Shown: positions 1 to 9,486 of the stretch, piece by piece | Position numbering within the stretch: the stretch's first letter is position 1 | Layout: every line of letters starts with the position of its first letter | DNA from: Deltaproteobacteria bacterium CG11_big_fil_rev_8_21_14_0_20_47_16 | GTDB lineage: Bacteria > UBA10199 > GCA-002796325 > 1-14-0-20-47-16 | DNA: 64,000 bases | Direction: 5' to 3' | NCBI GenBank assembly: GCA_002796325.1 | Contig: PCXA01000002.1 | Location: 62,001 to 126,000 of the forward strand | Notes under the pieces: model-generated | Told to the model about the DNA's origin: nothing | Database searches by the model: none | The model's input: only the letters and a program-made list of their open reading frames with translations | Made by a program: the position numbers and the translations under genes

Positions 1-67
1 CATTATTGACGTGCCCCATGCAGTCCAAATCACCAAATCGCACTGGGATTACTGTTTCAAATTTCAT
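1..67 (-). CDS. acyl-CoA thioesterase, hotdog (4HBT) family, N-terminal fragment
   Basis: Only the first 22 codons are in the window; the gene runs off the left edge. Read from the ATG at 67, the peptide contains RFGDLDCMGHVNN, the start of the 4-hydroxybenzoyl-CoA thioesterase/YbgC hotdog fold, where the Asp is the usual catalytic residue. An AAGGAG ribosome site at 79-74 fixes the start. The family hydrolyses short or aromatic acyl-CoA thioesters in the cytoplasm. It is divergent from the TSUP permease gene with only 33 bp between them, so the two promoters must overlap. Substrate cannot be inferred from this fragment. Confidence 0.75.
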   Translation of the reverse strand, partial: MKFETVIPVRFGDLDCMGHVNN

Positions 68-100
68 CGCATTCTCCTTCGATTATGGTAATGGCGCCTT

Positions 101-889
101 ATGCCCGAACTACACGTTATCGTCTACCTGCTTCCGATTGTCTTTGTCGCCGGATTCATTGACTCAGTCGCTGGCGGCGGCGGGCTCATTACTGTTCCTG
201 CTTATTTAATTGCAGGCTTTCCACCCGCCACACTTTTAGGAACCAACAAATGTGTTTCCACCATGGGAACCGTCGTCTCCGCAAGCAAATATATTCACAG
301 TGGGCGCATCTTATGGCCAGTGGCCATTATTGGAATCCCCTGCTCGCTCATCGGATCTGTCTGGGGTGCCCACACCGTTGCACTCTTGGATGCATCCATT
401 GTACGCAAAATCATTTTAGTTGCCCTACCACTTGCTGCAGCAATCACATTGATTCCCAAACCCCATGGCCATATCGAGACCGACATCGGGTGGCGTTCGC
501 TTCGCTTATGGATTTTGATTCCAATTATTAGTTTTGGACTGGGATGGTACGATGGCTTTTTTGGTCCGGGCACAGGTAGCCTACTTATCATGCTGATGTA
601 TGGCATCGCAGGCATGTCACTGATTCACGCCGCTGCAGTGGGACGACTATTTAATTTAGTTTCTAATGCCAGTGCGCTCTTCACCTTCATGTGGCATGGG
701 CAGGTTTGGTATAAAGCCGCACTGCCATTGGGAATTGCAGGAATCGCAGGTCACTGGTGTGGATCTCACTTGGCAATTAAGCGGGGTCACGGCATGGTTC
801 GTGGAATGCTGGTGGTTACTTGTGGACTGCTATTTGCTTACTTGATTTGGCAACAATTTAAGATGCCGATTTCGCCAACCAATCAATAA
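101..889 (+). CDS. TauE/SafE (TSUP) family membrane permease
   Basis: 262 residues, strongly hydrophobic throughout, with about eight predicted membrane segments. It begins with the TSUP signature of an N-terminal helix followed by [19 protein letters not shown], repeated in degenerate form in the second half ([13 protein letters not shown]). TSUP proteins move sulfite, sulfonates or other small organic anions across the inner membrane; the substrate here is unknown. No Shine-Dalgarno is visible before the ATG, but TATGGT lies at 84-89, 11 nt upstream, so a very short leader is possible. The 3' end overlaps the convergent icmB gene by 32 bp. Confidence 0.85.
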   Translation: MPELHVIVYLLPIVFVAGFIDSVAGGGGLITVPAYLIAGFPPATLLGTNKCVSTMGTVVSASKYIHSGRILWPVAIIGIPCSLIGSVWGAHTVALLDASIVRKIILVALPLAAAITLIPKPHGHIETDIGWRSLRLWILIPIISFGLGWYDGFFGPGTGSLLIMLMYGIAGMSLIHAAAVGRLFNLVSNASALFTFMWHGQVWYKAALPLGIAGIAGHWCGSHLAIKRGHGMVRGMLVVTCGLLFAYLIWQQFKMPISPTNQ

Positions 890-1259
890 TTTCAGTCGTT
901 GCAGTACCCGGGGTAAAGATTTGAGAAACACCCACTTTTTTGAGGGCAATAATATCTTCATCAGGAATAATACCACCACCAAACACCAAAATATCGGTGG
1001 CATTTTTCTCTTTAAGCAATTCCATGACCCGCTGAAACAAATGCATGTGCGCACCTGAGAGAATGGACAGTCCAATGGCCTGCACGTCTTCTTGCAAGGC
1101 CGCATTCACAATCATTTCCGGCGTTTGATGCAAGCCCGTGTAGATGACTTCAAATCCCGCATCACGCAGGGCACGCGCCACCACTTTCGCACCGCGGTCA
1201 TGGCCATCAAGGCCGGGCTTACCGATCAATACACGAATTTTTTTGGTTTGTTTTTTCAT
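858..1259 (-). CDS. icmB: B12-binding small subunit of split acyl-CoA mutase (IcmB-type)
   Basis: 133-residue stand-alone cobalamin-binding domain. The base-off/His-on motif DxHxxG is present as D18-G-H20-D-R-G23, followed by [10 protein letters not shown] and the conserved LSILSGAH and GGGIIPDED segments that cradle the B12 tail. It is the usual size of IcmB/HcmB (about 135 aa), whereas canonical methylmalonyl-CoA mutase carries this domain at its C-terminus. The start codon overlaps the stop of the large subunit as TAATG, so the two are translationally coupled and presumably form one enzyme. The 3' end overlaps the convergent permease gene. Confidence 0.9.
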   Translation of the reverse strand: MKKQTKKIRVLIGKPGLDGHDRGAKVVARALRDAGFEVIYTGLHQTPEMIVNAALQEDVQAIGLSILSGAHMHLFQRVMELLKEKNATDILVFGGGIIPDEDIIALKKVGVSQIFTPGTATTEIIDWLAKSAS

Positions 1260-2848
1260 TAGAACATCGCCGGGTCTGTATGCAGCCCAAATTCAGACTG
1301 CATGGTGGAAATCATCTCATTTTCCGTGCAATACGCACGTACACAATCAATCAAACGGGGCATCACATTCTCAGTTCCTGCGCATGCCTTCTTAAGCGCA
1401 GCCAAGGTTGCTTCTACTTTCTTTGGGTCGCGTTCTGATTTTACCTTAGCTACCTTTTTAGACTGCGACACTTGCAACGACTCATCAATACGCAACAACG
1501 GAATCGGTGGATTTTCATCCACCAGAAAATCATTCACACCCACGACAATTTTTTCATTCGATTCCAATTGCTTTTGATAAATGTAGCTGGCGTTGGCAAT
1601 TTCACCCTGAGGGTAGCCTAAGTCAATCGCTGCTAGCATGCCCCCCATGTCATCAATCTTCTTGATGTAATCGTAGGCCTCGGCTTCCAATTCACAGGTC
1701 AACTTTTCAACAAAATACGAGCCACCTAGTGGGTCTACTGTATTTGTAACGCCGGTTTCCTCGGCAATAATCTGTTGCGTACGAAGCGCAATACGCGCGG
1801 TTTCTTCTGTGGGAAGTGCCAGAGTTTCATCCAGTGAATTGGTGTGTAGCGATTGGGTTCCACCCAAAACAGCAGCCATCGCCTGCAATGCCACACGCAC
1901 CACATTGTTGTAGGGTTGTTGTGCAGTCAGTGTGCATCCTGCAGTTTGCGTATGGAAGCGACAAAGCCACGAGCGCGGATTTTTAGCATGGAAGCGTTCC
2001 TTCATAATGTGCGCCCACATGCGGCGTGCGGCGCGATACTTGGCTATTTCTTCAAAAAAGTCATTATGGGCATTGAAGAAATAGGACAGTCGCGGTGCAA
2101 AATCGTCTACATTCATGCCGCGATCCACACAGGCCTGCACATAGGCAATGCCATCCGCAATGGTAAATGCCAATTCTTGCGCTGCTGTCGAGCCTGCTTC
2201 ACGAATATGATAACCTGAAATAGAGACGGTATTCCACTTGGGGACTTCTTTCGTGCAAAACTCAATCATATCGACAACCACGCGCATGCTCGGTTCCGGA
2301 GGAAAACACCAAGCGTGCTGTGCAATAAACTCTTTCAAACAATCATTTTGAATGGTGCCACCAATTTTGCTCCATGGAACGCCACGCTTTTCAGCCAACC
2401 CTAAGTACAAAGCCAGCAGTACGCATGCAGGGCCATTAATCGTCATGGATGTCGTCACTTGATCGAGTGGAATCCCATCAAACAAGACTTCCATGTCGGC
2501 GAGTGTATCAATTGCCACACCACACTTCCCCACCTCACCAAGACTGCGTTCTTGATCAGAGTCATAGCCCATGAGTGTTGGGAAGTCGAAGGCGACTGAC
2601 AATCCGGTTTGTCCGTGATCCAACAAATATTTATAGCGGGCATTGGTCTCTTCAGCAGAACCAAACCCCGAAAAGAGGCGCATCGTCCACACTTTGCCGC
2701 GATACATGGTTTCATGAACGCCACGTGTATACGGGAAGTGCCCAGGCTGACCCAAATAGGTTTCAATGGACCAGTCCGATGGCAAACTATCCGCGGTATA
2801 AAGCGCTTCAATCGGATGATTTGAAACTGTTGTAAATTTTTGAGTCAT
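1259..2848 (-). CDS. icmA: large subunit of B12-dependent acyl-CoA mutase, isobutyryl-CoA mutase-like
   Basis: 529-residue substrate-binding TIM-barrel subunit lacking a B12 domain. Alignment by eye to Propionibacterium methylmalonyl-CoA mutase puts Phe59 at the position of Tyr89, Ala86 at Ala116 and Gln177 at Arg207, while the conserved Gln197 is kept as Gln167 in TIQND. Phe/Ala/Gln is the known signature of isobutyryl-CoA mutase (interconverting isobutyryl- and n-butyryl-CoA); methylmalonyl mutase needs Tyr and Arg to hold the carboxylate. Directly abuts the acyl-CoA dehydrogenase gene upstream and couples to icmB downstream. Automated annotation would probably call it methylmalonyl-CoA mutase; I think that is wrong. 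No MeaB-type GTPase chaperone is in the window. Confidence 0.75.
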   Translation of the reverse strand: MTQKFTTVSNHPIEALYTADSLPSDWSIETYLGQPGHFPYTRGVHETMYRGKVWTMRLFSGFGSAEETNARYKYLLDHGQTGLSVAFDFPTLMGYDSDQERSLGEVGKCGVAIDTLADMEVLFDGIPLDQVTTSMTINGPACVLLALYLGLAEKRGVPWSKIGGTIQNDCLKEFIAQHAWCFPPEPSMRVVVDMIEFCTKEVPKWNTVSISGYHIREAGSTAAQELAFTIADGIAYVQACVDRGMNVDDFAPRLSYFFNAHNDFFEEIAKYRAARRMWAHIMKERFHAKNPRSWLCRFHTQTAGCTLTAQQPYNNVVRVALQAMAAVLGGTQSLHTNSLDETLALPTEETARIALRTQQIIAEETGVTNTVDPLGGSYFVEKLTCELEAEAYDYIKKIDDMGGMLAAIDLGYPQGEIANASYIYQKQLESNEKIVVGVNDFLVDENPPIPLLRIDESLQVSQSKKVAKVKSERDPKKVEATLAALKKACAGTENVMPRLIDCVRAYCTENEMISTMQSEFGLHTDPAMF

Positions 2849-4000
2849 TTAAGCTGTCAATTCCTTCAACACGTTACGCGCAATTACGATGCGTTGAATT
2901 TCACTGGTTCCTTCATAGATTTCAGTAATCTTTGCATCCCTGTAGTGACGCTCCTGTGGATATTCACAGCAATAGCCATAGCCACCCAGAATTTGCACCG
3001 CCTCTTTGGTCACAAAGGTTGCCGTTTCAGATGAGAAAAGCTTGGCCATCGCCGCTTCTTTGCTCATGGGAATATTATTCTGGCGCATCCAGGCTGCACG
3101 ATGTGTGAGCAAACGAGATGCATCAATACGCATGGCCATATCGGCAATTTTTTGTTGAATGAGCTGGAAGTTACTAATCGGTTGATTAAATGCTTCACGA
3201 ATCGTTGAATATTTAACAGATGATTCAAATGCCGCACGCGCGATACCAATTGCTTGTGTTGCAATGCCGATACGGCCTGCATCGAGTGTGTTCATCGCAA
3301 TCGCAAAACCTTCACCTTCTTTGCCCAAAAGATTTTCAGCCGGCACTTCACAGTCAGTTAGCACAATTTCAGAAGTGCTTGATGCGCGAATCCCCATCTT
3401 GTGTTCCACTTTACCTACGCTAAATCCTTTAAAGCCTTTCTCAACAATAAACGCGCTAATGCCTTTGTGCTTCTTTTCTTTATCTGTCATGGCGAATACA
3501 ATCATGGCATCGGCGTTGGGGCCGTTCGTGATAAAGTTTTTCGTGCCATTCAAAATATATTTATCACCCTTCTTGACTGCAGTTGTGCGTTGATTGGCTG
3601 CATCAGATCCGGTACCTGGTTCGGACAAGCAGTACGCACCCAACTGTTCACCCTTAGCAAATGGAACAACATATTTTTGCCTTTGCGCATCGGTACCAAA
3701 TTTCACAATCGGAATGCAGTAGAGCGAATTATTGACTGACATAGTCACTGCCGTTGATGCGCAGGCCGCACTGATTTCTTCTAAAACGAGAACATAGGCC
3801 ACTTGATCCATACCGCCGCCACCCAATTCGGGTGGCACCATAATGCCCATGAAGCCAATTTCCGCCATTTTCTTTATGGCTTCGATTGGAAAATGGGATT
3901 CCGCATCCCACTTCGCGGCAAAGGGTGCGACTTCCTTTTGTGCAAAATCGCGTGCCATCTGCTGAATCATTTTATGATCTTCTGACAATTGAAATTCCAT
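2849..4000 (-). CDS. acyl-CoA dehydrogenase, short-chain (butyryl-CoA) type
   Basis: 383 residues, the full length of the flavoprotein family. The FAD/substrate motifs YCLSEPGTGSDAA and NGTKNFITNG are present, and the catalytic base falls at Glu363 in IYEGTSEIQ, the position used by short- and medium-chain dehydrogenases and not the one used by isovaleryl-CoA dehydrogenase. It would oxidise butyryl-CoA to crotonyl-CoA and pass electrons to ETF (not in the window). A GAGAGGG ribosome site precedes the ATG. It lies between the crotonase gene (11-bp gap) and icmA (no gap), which is the basis for the butyryl-CoA assignment. Confidence 0.88.
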   Translation of the reverse strand: MEFQLSEDHKMIQQMARDFAQKEVAPFAAKWDAESHFPIEAIKKMAEIGFMGIMVPPELGGGGMDQVAYVLVLEEISAACASTAVTMSVNNSLYCIPIVKFGTDAQRQKYVVPFAKGEQLGAYCLSEPGTGSDAANQRTTAVKKGDKYILNGTKNFITNGPNADAMIVFAMTDKEKKHKGISAFIVEKGFKGFSVGKVEHKMGIRASSTSEIVLTDCEVPAENLLGKEGEGFAIAMNTLDAGRIGIATQAIGIARAAFESSVKYSTIREAFNQPISNFQLIQQKIADMAMRIDASRLLTHRAAWMRQNNIPMSKEAAMAKLFSSETATFVTKEAVQILGGYGYCCEYPQERHYRDAKITEIYEGTSEIQRIVIARNVLKELTA

Positions 4001-4011
4001 ATTACCCTCTC

Positions 4012-4785
4012 TTATTTAAAATTCGCTTTTCGCTTTTCTAAAAATGCAGTGAGACCTTCCACACGATCAGGATGATCAAACAATTCAGTAAACCCTTCAC
4101 GCTCAACGGTCATGCCTTCGTGAATCGGCAGATCCATACCCTGTGAAATAGAACGTTTGGCCGCACGAATCGCAAACTGACTGTTATCGGCAATTTGTTT
4201 GGCCACCACTTCGGCTGCCATTTTGAGCCCCTCATGGGGAACCATTTGATTCACAATCCCCCATGCTACGGCTTCTTCTGCCTTGAGACGGCGGCCAGTA
4301 AAAATGAGTTCTTTTGCGCGTGCCGGGCCCACCAAGCGGGTGAGCCGCTGCGTACCACCGAACCCTGGGTACAACCCCAAACTGACTTCTGGCAATCCAA
4401 AGACCGACTTATTGGATGCAATGATCCAGTCACAAGCGAGTGCCAATTCACAGCCACCACCCAATGCAAATCCATTCACGACTGCAATGACTGGCATTGG
4501 GGCATCTGCAATCGCATCCATGCAATCCTGACCCAAGCGAATGAATTTGTCAGCATCTGCTGGACTCATCTTTTGCATGGCAGCGATATCCGCACCTGCT
4601 ACAAAGGCTTTATCTCCAGCGCCCGTTAGCAAAACAACGCGTGTACTATCATCCGCTGCAAGCCGTTCAAATGTGGCCGTCAACTCTGAAAGCACATCCG
4701 CATTAAGTGCATTCAACGCCGGTTGGCGATCCACAATTACAGTGGCAATAGGTCCTTCTTTTTCAACTCTAATAAACTGCGTCAT
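4012..4785 (-). CDS. enoyl-CoA hydratase (crotonase)
   Basis: 257-residue crotonase-fold enzyme that hydrates crotonyl-CoA to 3-hydroxybutyryl-CoA. Both catalytic glutamates are present: Glu113 in GGGCELALACD and Glu133 in GLPEVSLGLYPGFGGTQRL. The oxyanion-hole segment is AGADIAAM. Nine bases separate it from the upstream 3-hydroxybutyryl-CoA dehydrogenase gene, with a GGAGAC ribosome site before the ATG. Third gene of the thiolase-to-icmB operon. It belongs to a different subfamily from the second crotonase at 15.0-15.8 kb, which lacks the first glutamate. Confidence 0.92.
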   Translation of the reverse strand: MTQFIRVEKEGPIATVIVDRQPALNALNADVLSELTATFERLAADDSTRVVLLTGAGDKAFVAGADIAAMQKMSPADADKFIRLGQDCMDAIADAPMPVIAVVNGFALGGGCELALACDWIIASNKSVFGLPEVSLGLYPGFGGTQRLTRLVGPARAKELIFTGRRLKAEEAVAWGIVNQMVPHEGLKMAAEVVAKQIADNSQFAIRAAKRSISQGMDLPIHEGMTVEREGFTELFDHPDRVEGLTAFLEKRKANFK

Positions 4786-4794
4786 CGTGTCTCC

Positions 4795-5643
4795 TTAGTA
4801 CTGGTAGAATCCTTTTCCGCTCTTGCGTCCCAACCATCCCTTTTGCACATAATCAAGAAGCAAGGGGCATGGTTTAAATTTGGGATCCACCAAGCCATCT
4901 TGCATGACATCTAAAATATTCACGACGGTATCCAAACCAATAAAGTCCGCCAATGTCAGTGGCCCCATTGGAAAATTGCAGGACAGCTTCATTGCGGTAT
5001 CAATGTCTTGCACACTCGCCAAATTTTCCTGAACGGCATAAGCAGCTTCATTGATCATAGGCATTAAAATGCGGTTTACAATAAACCCGGCACGATCCTT
5101 GGAAACCACCATTGTCTTGCCCAACTTAGTTACCAGTCCCTTAATCGTTTCAAAGGTCGTATCATTAGTCGCATCTGCGACAATAACTTCCACACATGGC
5201 ATAAGCGGCACGGGATTCATAAAGTGCATGCCAATGACTTTACCGGGGCGTTGAGTCGCCTCAGCCAACTTGGCAATTGAAATGGATGACGTATTACTGG
5301 CCAAAATAGCATCAGCCTTCAGAATTTGATCAAGCGACTTGAACAGTTGTGATTTTACTTTCAAGTCTTCAGTCACAGCTTCAATGACCACATCTGCTGC
5401 TGCAAAATCACTCATCTGTGCGGTTGTTCGAAGATGCGCCATAATATCAGCCACAGCATCAATTGGAATCTTTCCCTTGGCCGCAAATTTTTCAAGTGAC
5501 GTACGAATGGATTGCACAGCCTTTTGTAAGCCCACTTCATTGGTGTCCAGTAGCAAGACGTCAAACCCTGATTGCGCAAACACCTGAGCAATTCCTGCTC
5601 CCATTTGCCCTGCACCCACAACTCCGATAACCTTTGGCATCAT
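4795..5643 (-). CDS. 3-hydroxybutyryl-CoA dehydrogenase
   Basis: 282 residues, a single-domain NAD-dependent 3-hydroxyacyl-CoA dehydrogenase of normal length. The Rossmann motif is GAGQMGAG at the N-terminus; the catalytic pair is His140 in IGMHFMNPVPLMPCVEV with Glu152, and Asn143 nearby. The C-terminal domain ends with the typical GWLGRKSGKGFYQY. Oxidises 3-hydroxybutyryl-CoA to acetoacetyl-CoA. Two adjacent ATG codons compete for the start, both after GGGGAG; I use the first. Twelve bases downstream of the thiolase gene in the same operon. Confidence 0.93.
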   Translation of the reverse strand: MMPKVIGVVGAGQMGAGIAQVFAQSGFDVLLLDTNEVGLQKAVQSIRTSLEKFAAKGKIPIDAVADIMAHLRTTAQMSDFAAADVVIEAVTEDLKVKSQLFKSLDQILKADAILASNTSSISIAKLAEATQRPGKVIGMHFMNPVPLMPCVEVIVADATNDTTFETIKGLVTKLGKTMVVSKDRAGFIVNRILMPMINEAAYAVQENLASVQDIDTAMKLSCNFPMGPLTLADFIGLDTVVNILDVMQDGLVDPKFKPCPLLLDYVQKGWLGRKSGKGFYQY

Positions 5644-5655
5644 TACACAGCTCCC

Positions 5656-6831
5656 CTATCGTTCCACAATCATGGCAACAGCTTCACCACCACCAATACA
5701 CAATGTGGCCAGCCCGCGCTTTACATTGCGGCGCTTCATTTCATAAATGAGCGTTGTTAATATACGCGCACCACTCGCCCCAATGGGATGGCCCATTGCA
5801 ACCGCTCCACCATTCACATTCACTTTATCGAGCGACAATTTAAAATGATCGACAGCGGCCATCGCCACGCACGAAAACGCTTCGTTGATTTCAAATAAAT
5901 CGATGTCTTCAATTGTAAGACCTGCTTTATCTAGTGCCTTCTGTATCGCCACAACCGGGGCTGTTGTAAACCACTCCGGTGCCTGACTGGCAGTGGCATG
6001 TGCAACAATAGTTGCAAGTGGTATCTTGCCATTCTTTTGTGCGTATTCTGCAGAGGTCACCACAAGTGCTGCAGCACCATCGTTGAGCGTTGACGCATTA
6101 CCGGCGGTGACACTTCCTGCCTTATCAAACGCAGGACGCAGACTTGGCAACTTTGCCGTATTGCCACGCGAGGGCTCCTCGTCGGTATCGACAATAAGCG
6201 GATCACCCTTACGCTGTGGCACTGCCACTGGCGCAATTTCATCTTTGAAACGACCATCTTTAATTGACGACAACGCACGTTCGTACGACATGGTGGCATA
6301 CTGATCTTGCGCTTCACGACTCATCTTGAATTCACGCACGCACATCTCAGCAGCCGCACCCATGTGAAAATTATTATAAGGATCCCACAAACCATCCAAA
6401 ATCATGCTGTCGAGTAACTCGCCGTGACCCATGCGATAGCCAGTGCGGGCCTTTTGTAATAAGTATGGCGCACGACTCATGTTCTCCATACCGCCAGCGA
6501 CAATTGCTGAGCAGTCACCACTGCGAATCATTTGATCAGCCAACATCACCGCTTTCAAACCTGAGCCACAGACTTTGTTAATTGTTAGCACGCCCGTTTC
6601 AACAGGTAAGCCAGCCTTCAAAGAGGCTTGGCGTGCAGGTGATTGACCAAGACCTGCCGGCAACACACAGCCCATAATGACTTCTTCAATCTGATTGGCA
6701 GGAATTCCCGCGCGTTCCACCGCCGCCTTGATGGCGGCCGCCCCCAAATCCGGTGTTGGAACCTCGGCAAAGGCGCCCTGGAAGGAGGCAATTGGTGTTC
6801 GTGCTGCACTTAAAATGACGGTATTTTTCAT
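5656..6831 (-). CDS. acetyl-CoA acetyltransferase (thiolase)
   Basis: 391-residue thiolase; nucleophile Cys88 in [11 protein letters not shown], with [10 protein letters not shown] and the C-terminal [10 protein letters not shown] carrying the catalytic His and second Cys. Cleaves acetoacetyl-CoA with CoA to give two acetyl-CoA. First gene of a six-gene minus-strand operon (thiolase, hydroxybutyryl-CoA dehydrogenase, crotonase, acyl-CoA dehydrogenase, icmA, icmB). An AAGGG element lies 5 nt before the ATG. The AT-rich 6839-6900 stretch must hold its promoter: TTTACA followed after 17 bp by GATAAG is one reading, but several TATA-like alternatives overlap. Confidence 0.93.
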   Translation of the reverse strand: MKNTVILSAARTPIASFQGAFAEVPTPDLGAAAIKAAVERAGIPANQIEEVIMGCVLPAGLGQSPARQASLKAGLPVETGVLTINKVCGSGLKAVMLADQMIRSGDCSAIVAGGMENMSRAPYLLQKARTGYRMGHGELLDSMILDGLWDPYNNFHMGAAAEMCVREFKMSREAQDQYATMSYERALSSIKDGRFKDEIAPVAVPQRKGDPLIVDTDEEPSRGNTAKLPSLRPAFDKAGSVTAGNASTLNDGAAALVVTSAEYAQKNGKIPLATIVAHATASQAPEWFTTAPVVAIQKALDKAGLTIEDIDLFEINEAFSCVAMAAVDHFKLSLDKVNVNGGAVAMGHPIGASGARILTTLIYEMKRRNVKRGLATLCIGGGEAVAMIVER

Positions 6832-6880
6832 GGGGGCCCTTATCTATATATAAAGGGATTTTGTAAAGATTTTTGGAGTC

Positions 6881-6909
6881 TTCCCAAGATTTATATATAT
6901 GTGTATAAT
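6881..6909 (+). promoter_or_regulatory. candidate sigma-70 promoter of the Calx-beta gene
   Basis: TATAAT at 6904-6909 with a weak TTCCCA -35 at 6881-6886 (17-bp spacer). The -10 box ends 9 nt before the ATG at 6919 and there is no Shine-Dalgarno, so the transcript would have almost no leader. It shares an AT-rich, TATA-repeat region with the divergent thiolase operon. Confidence 0.5.
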
Positions 6910-6918
6910 CATTTGATT

Positions 6919-7659
6919 ATGAAGCGTATTTTACTGACCATCTTCACTATTTTAACCGCCAGTGTTGCGTTTGCGCAGATGCCCTATGATCCCGTAACAC
7001 GCGGCATGCCGCTCATTGGGTTTGCACAAACACCCAACATGGTGGAGGAAGGTAACGGCCCGTTTGATATTACCGTGGTTTTGAGCGCCCCTACCGATAA
7101 GGACGTACTGGTCAACTATACGATAACAGGCAACATGCCCAATCAAACCCAATATCAGCTCGGCCAGGGGACACTTTCAATCCCTAGCGGACAGACAGCT
7201 ATCAATCTAACGGTTCCTGCCGTTGATGATAATGTGATTAGTGGAAATCAAATCGTCACAATTATATTATCCAATCCACAATACGCGGTGTTCGGATCAT
7301 CTGTCTTCACATTTACCATTCGCGATGACGACGGACAGTCGAACGAGACCGTGCAACCCATGGTGCGATTTGCCGGACACAATGGAAATACGGTGCAACT
7401 GGTACTGAACATTGCTCAAAGCCAGGATGCGTCTGTGGACTATGATGTCACGGTTACTTCTGTTGGCAGCCAAGACATGCGCGACCTAGGGACCGGAACA
7501 GTTTCATTCCCTGCTGGATCCACATCAGCCACGGTACAAATGCCCGCGTATATTGATCCCAACGAAATTCCATTGCCGCAGACCTACACAACCTATCTCA
7601 GTAATCCGCAAAACCTGACAATTTACGAACCGTTGTTTAGCTTTACGCGGTCGCAGTAA
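6919..7659 (+). CDS. secreted Calx-beta-like repeat protein
   Basis: 246 residues from the ATG at 6919; an in-frame GTG at 6901 sits inside the -10 box and is rejected. MKRILLTIFTILTASVAFA is a clear Sec signal peptide ending in an AFA cleavage site. The mature protein holds two beta-sandwich repeats of about 100 residues. The first has the Calx-beta pattern (VEEGNGPFDITVVLSAP, VNYTITG, TLSIPSGQTAINLTVP, IRDDDG); the second is more degenerate and lacks the closing DDD. Calx-beta domains bind calcium and are common in surface or adhesion proteins. Function here is unknown. It precedes the DUF255 gene by 18 bp. Confidence 0.75.
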   Translation: MKRILLTIFTILTASVAFAQMPYDPVTRGMPLIGFAQTPNMVEEGNGPFDITVVLSAPTDKDVLVNYTITGNMPNQTQYQLGQGTLSIPSGQTAINLTVPAVDDNVISGNQIVTIILSNPQYAVFGSSVFTFTIRDDDGQSNETVQPMVRFAGHNGNTVQLVLNIAQSQDASVDYDVTVTSVGSQDMRDLGTGTVSFPAGSTSATVQMPAYIDPNEIPLPQTYTTYLSNPQNLTIYEPLFSFTRSQ

Positions 7660-7677
7660 TCAGGTTATTCCCAGCAT

Positions 7678-9486
7678 ATGACAAAAAATCGATTGGGGGA
7701 TGAAAAAAGCCCCTACCTTCTTCAACACAAAGACAATCCTGTGCATTGGTACGCTTGGGGAACTGATGCATTTACGGCCGCGCGCGCGCAAAACAAGCCC
7801 ATCTTTCTTTCGATTGGTTATTCCACCTGTTACTGGTGCCATGTAATGGAAAAGGATTCATTCGAGCTGCAGGATGTCGCAGCCGCATTGAATGCAGACT
7901 TTATTAGCATCAAAGTCGACCGTGAAGAACACCCCGATGTCGATGCCCTGTATATGGATGCGGTTGTAGGAATGACAGGGCACGGTGGCTGGCCGATGTC
8001 AGTTTTTCTCACACCTGATTTGAAGCCATTTTATGGCGGCACTTTTTTCCGTCGCGAAGAATTTTTGCAACTTTTGGCCAACGTGACGAACGTTTGGAAA
8101 ACCGCACCACAAAAAGTTATCGCATCTGGGGATCAAATTGTAGAGCAGCTTCAAAAGAACACGGTGGCGCTCTACCCAACCACGCTCAGTGCAGCGCTTG
8201 TTGAAAAGGCCGTTGCTGCCTGCAGGCAATCGTTTGATACGCAACACGCTGGCTTTGGCAGCGCGCCCAAGTTCCCTCCCGCGCAAGCCATCTTGATGCT
8301 CTTGCAACGCCATGCGCGCGATAAAAATCCGGATGCACTCAAGATGTCGACCGACACACTCAATCACATGGCCCGTGGCGGGATTCGCGATCAACTGGGT
8401 GGTGGGTTTCATCGCTATTCTGTTGATGCAGAGTGGCTCGCCCCCCATTTTGAAAAGATGCTTTATGATAATGCATTACTCACACTCGCGTATTGCAAAG
8501 CGCAGTCACTCACACAAAATGTGCAATGGGCAGAAGTCATTCGCAGCACCTGTAATTATGTGCTGCGTGAAATGACGGCACCTGAAGGCGGTTTTTTTGC
8601 TGCGCAAGATGCCGGTGACGTTGGCAAAGAAGGTGAATATTACACATGGACATGGGCAATGCTTGAGAAACTGCTCACCGTTGATGAGTTGAAGGCTGTT
8701 AACCAAACCTATGGTGCTGGTGTCATGGGCAATTTTGAGCATGGCCAAAATATTTTAAATCTTTCACTCTCTGTGGATTGGAACGACACGCACAGCCCAC
8801 ACATTGAATCCGCGCACCAGAAACTGATGCAGGCGAGACGCGACCGCAAGGCGCCCCATCAAGATACCAAGATCCTCACCGCTTGGAATGGGCTGATGAT
8901 TGCGGCACTGGCCACAGCTGCCCAAACAGTTAATGAACCCCGCTATTTGGAAGCTGCAGAAAAGGCAGCGCACTTTGTGAAGGCACACTTAACTGCGGGC
9001 AGCAAATTATTGCGCCGGTATTGTAATAATGATGCGGCACTCAATGGTACCGCCGCTGACTATGCATTTATGATTTATGGTTTGATTGCACTGTATCGCG
9101 CCACCCAGAAATCCGACTGCCTGGATTGGGCTGTTGCACTGCAAACCCAATTGGACACTGAATTTTGGGACAGCAAAGACGATGGTTACTTTGCCAGCAG
9201 CGCACAAGAGTTAATTGTTCGCCAGAAGGAATTCCAGGATGGGGCATTGCCATCCGCTAATTCCATTTCTGCCCACAACTTGATTCAACTTGCGATGCTC
9301 ACCGGGAAGATGGACTACCTGAATCGTGCTGAAAAATTATTAAACGCGCTTGCACCCATCATGGGTCAATACCCCATGGCGGCAACAACAGCGATTGCAG
9401 CACTCGACACTTGGCTCAATCGAAATGAGTTAATGACCTGCGATGGTGTTACATGCGTTCAATTGGGGGAACGCCCAAGAGCGTAA
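7678..9486 (+). CDS. thioredoxin-domain protein, DUF255/YyaL (spermatogenesis-associated protein 20) family
   Basis: 602 residues. The N-terminal DUF255 thioredoxin-like domain starts with the family signature [22 protein letters not shown] and has a redox-type pair in [11 protein letters not shown], followed by [10 protein letters not shown] and [14 protein letters not shown]. The rest resembles the alpha/alpha six-barrel of N-acylglucosamine epimerase-like enzymes. The family is widespread but biochemically obscure. No Shine-Dalgarno precedes the ATG; TATTCC at 7666-7671 lies 6 nt upstream. Its 3' end overlaps the convergent argS gene by 38 bp. Confidence 0.88.
   Translation: MTKNRLGDEKSPYLLQHKDNPVHWYAWGTDAFTAARAQNKPIFLSIGYSTCYWCHVMEKDSFELQDVAAALNADFISIKVDREEHPDVDALYMDAVVGMTGHGGWPMSVFLTPDLKPFYGGTFFRREEFLQLLANVTNVWKTAPQKVIASGDQIVEQLQKNTVALYPTTLSAALVEKAVAACRQSFDTQHAGFGSAPKFPPAQAILMLLQRHARDKNPDALKMSTDTLNHMARGGIRDQLGGGFHRYSVDAEWLAPHFEKMLYDNALLTLAYCKAQSLTQNVQWAEVIRSTCNYVLREMTAPEGGFFAAQDAGDVGKEGEYYTWTWAMLEKLLTVDELKAVNQTYGAGVMGNFEHGQNILNLSLSVDWNDTHSPHIESAHQKLMQARRDRKAPHQDTKILTAWNGLMIAALATAAQTVNEPRYLEAAEKAAHFVKAHLTAGSKLLRRYCNNDAALNGTAADYAFMIYGLIALYRATQKSDCLDWAVALQTQLDTEFWDSKDDGYFASSAQELIVRQKEFQDGALPSANSISAHNLIQLAMLTGKMDYLNRAEKLLNALAPIMGQYPMAATTAIAALDTWLNRNELMTCDGVTCVQLGERPRA

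Noticed and set aside
1259-2848. Methylmalonyl-CoA mutase assignment
   Set aside because: The Tyr and Arg needed to bind the methylmalonyl carboxylate are replaced by Phe59 and Gln177.
5993-6317. Long frames antisense to thiolase and many similar frames across the window
   Set aside because: They lie opposite well-recognised genes, have no ribosome sites or family features and reflect the codon bias of the true strand.
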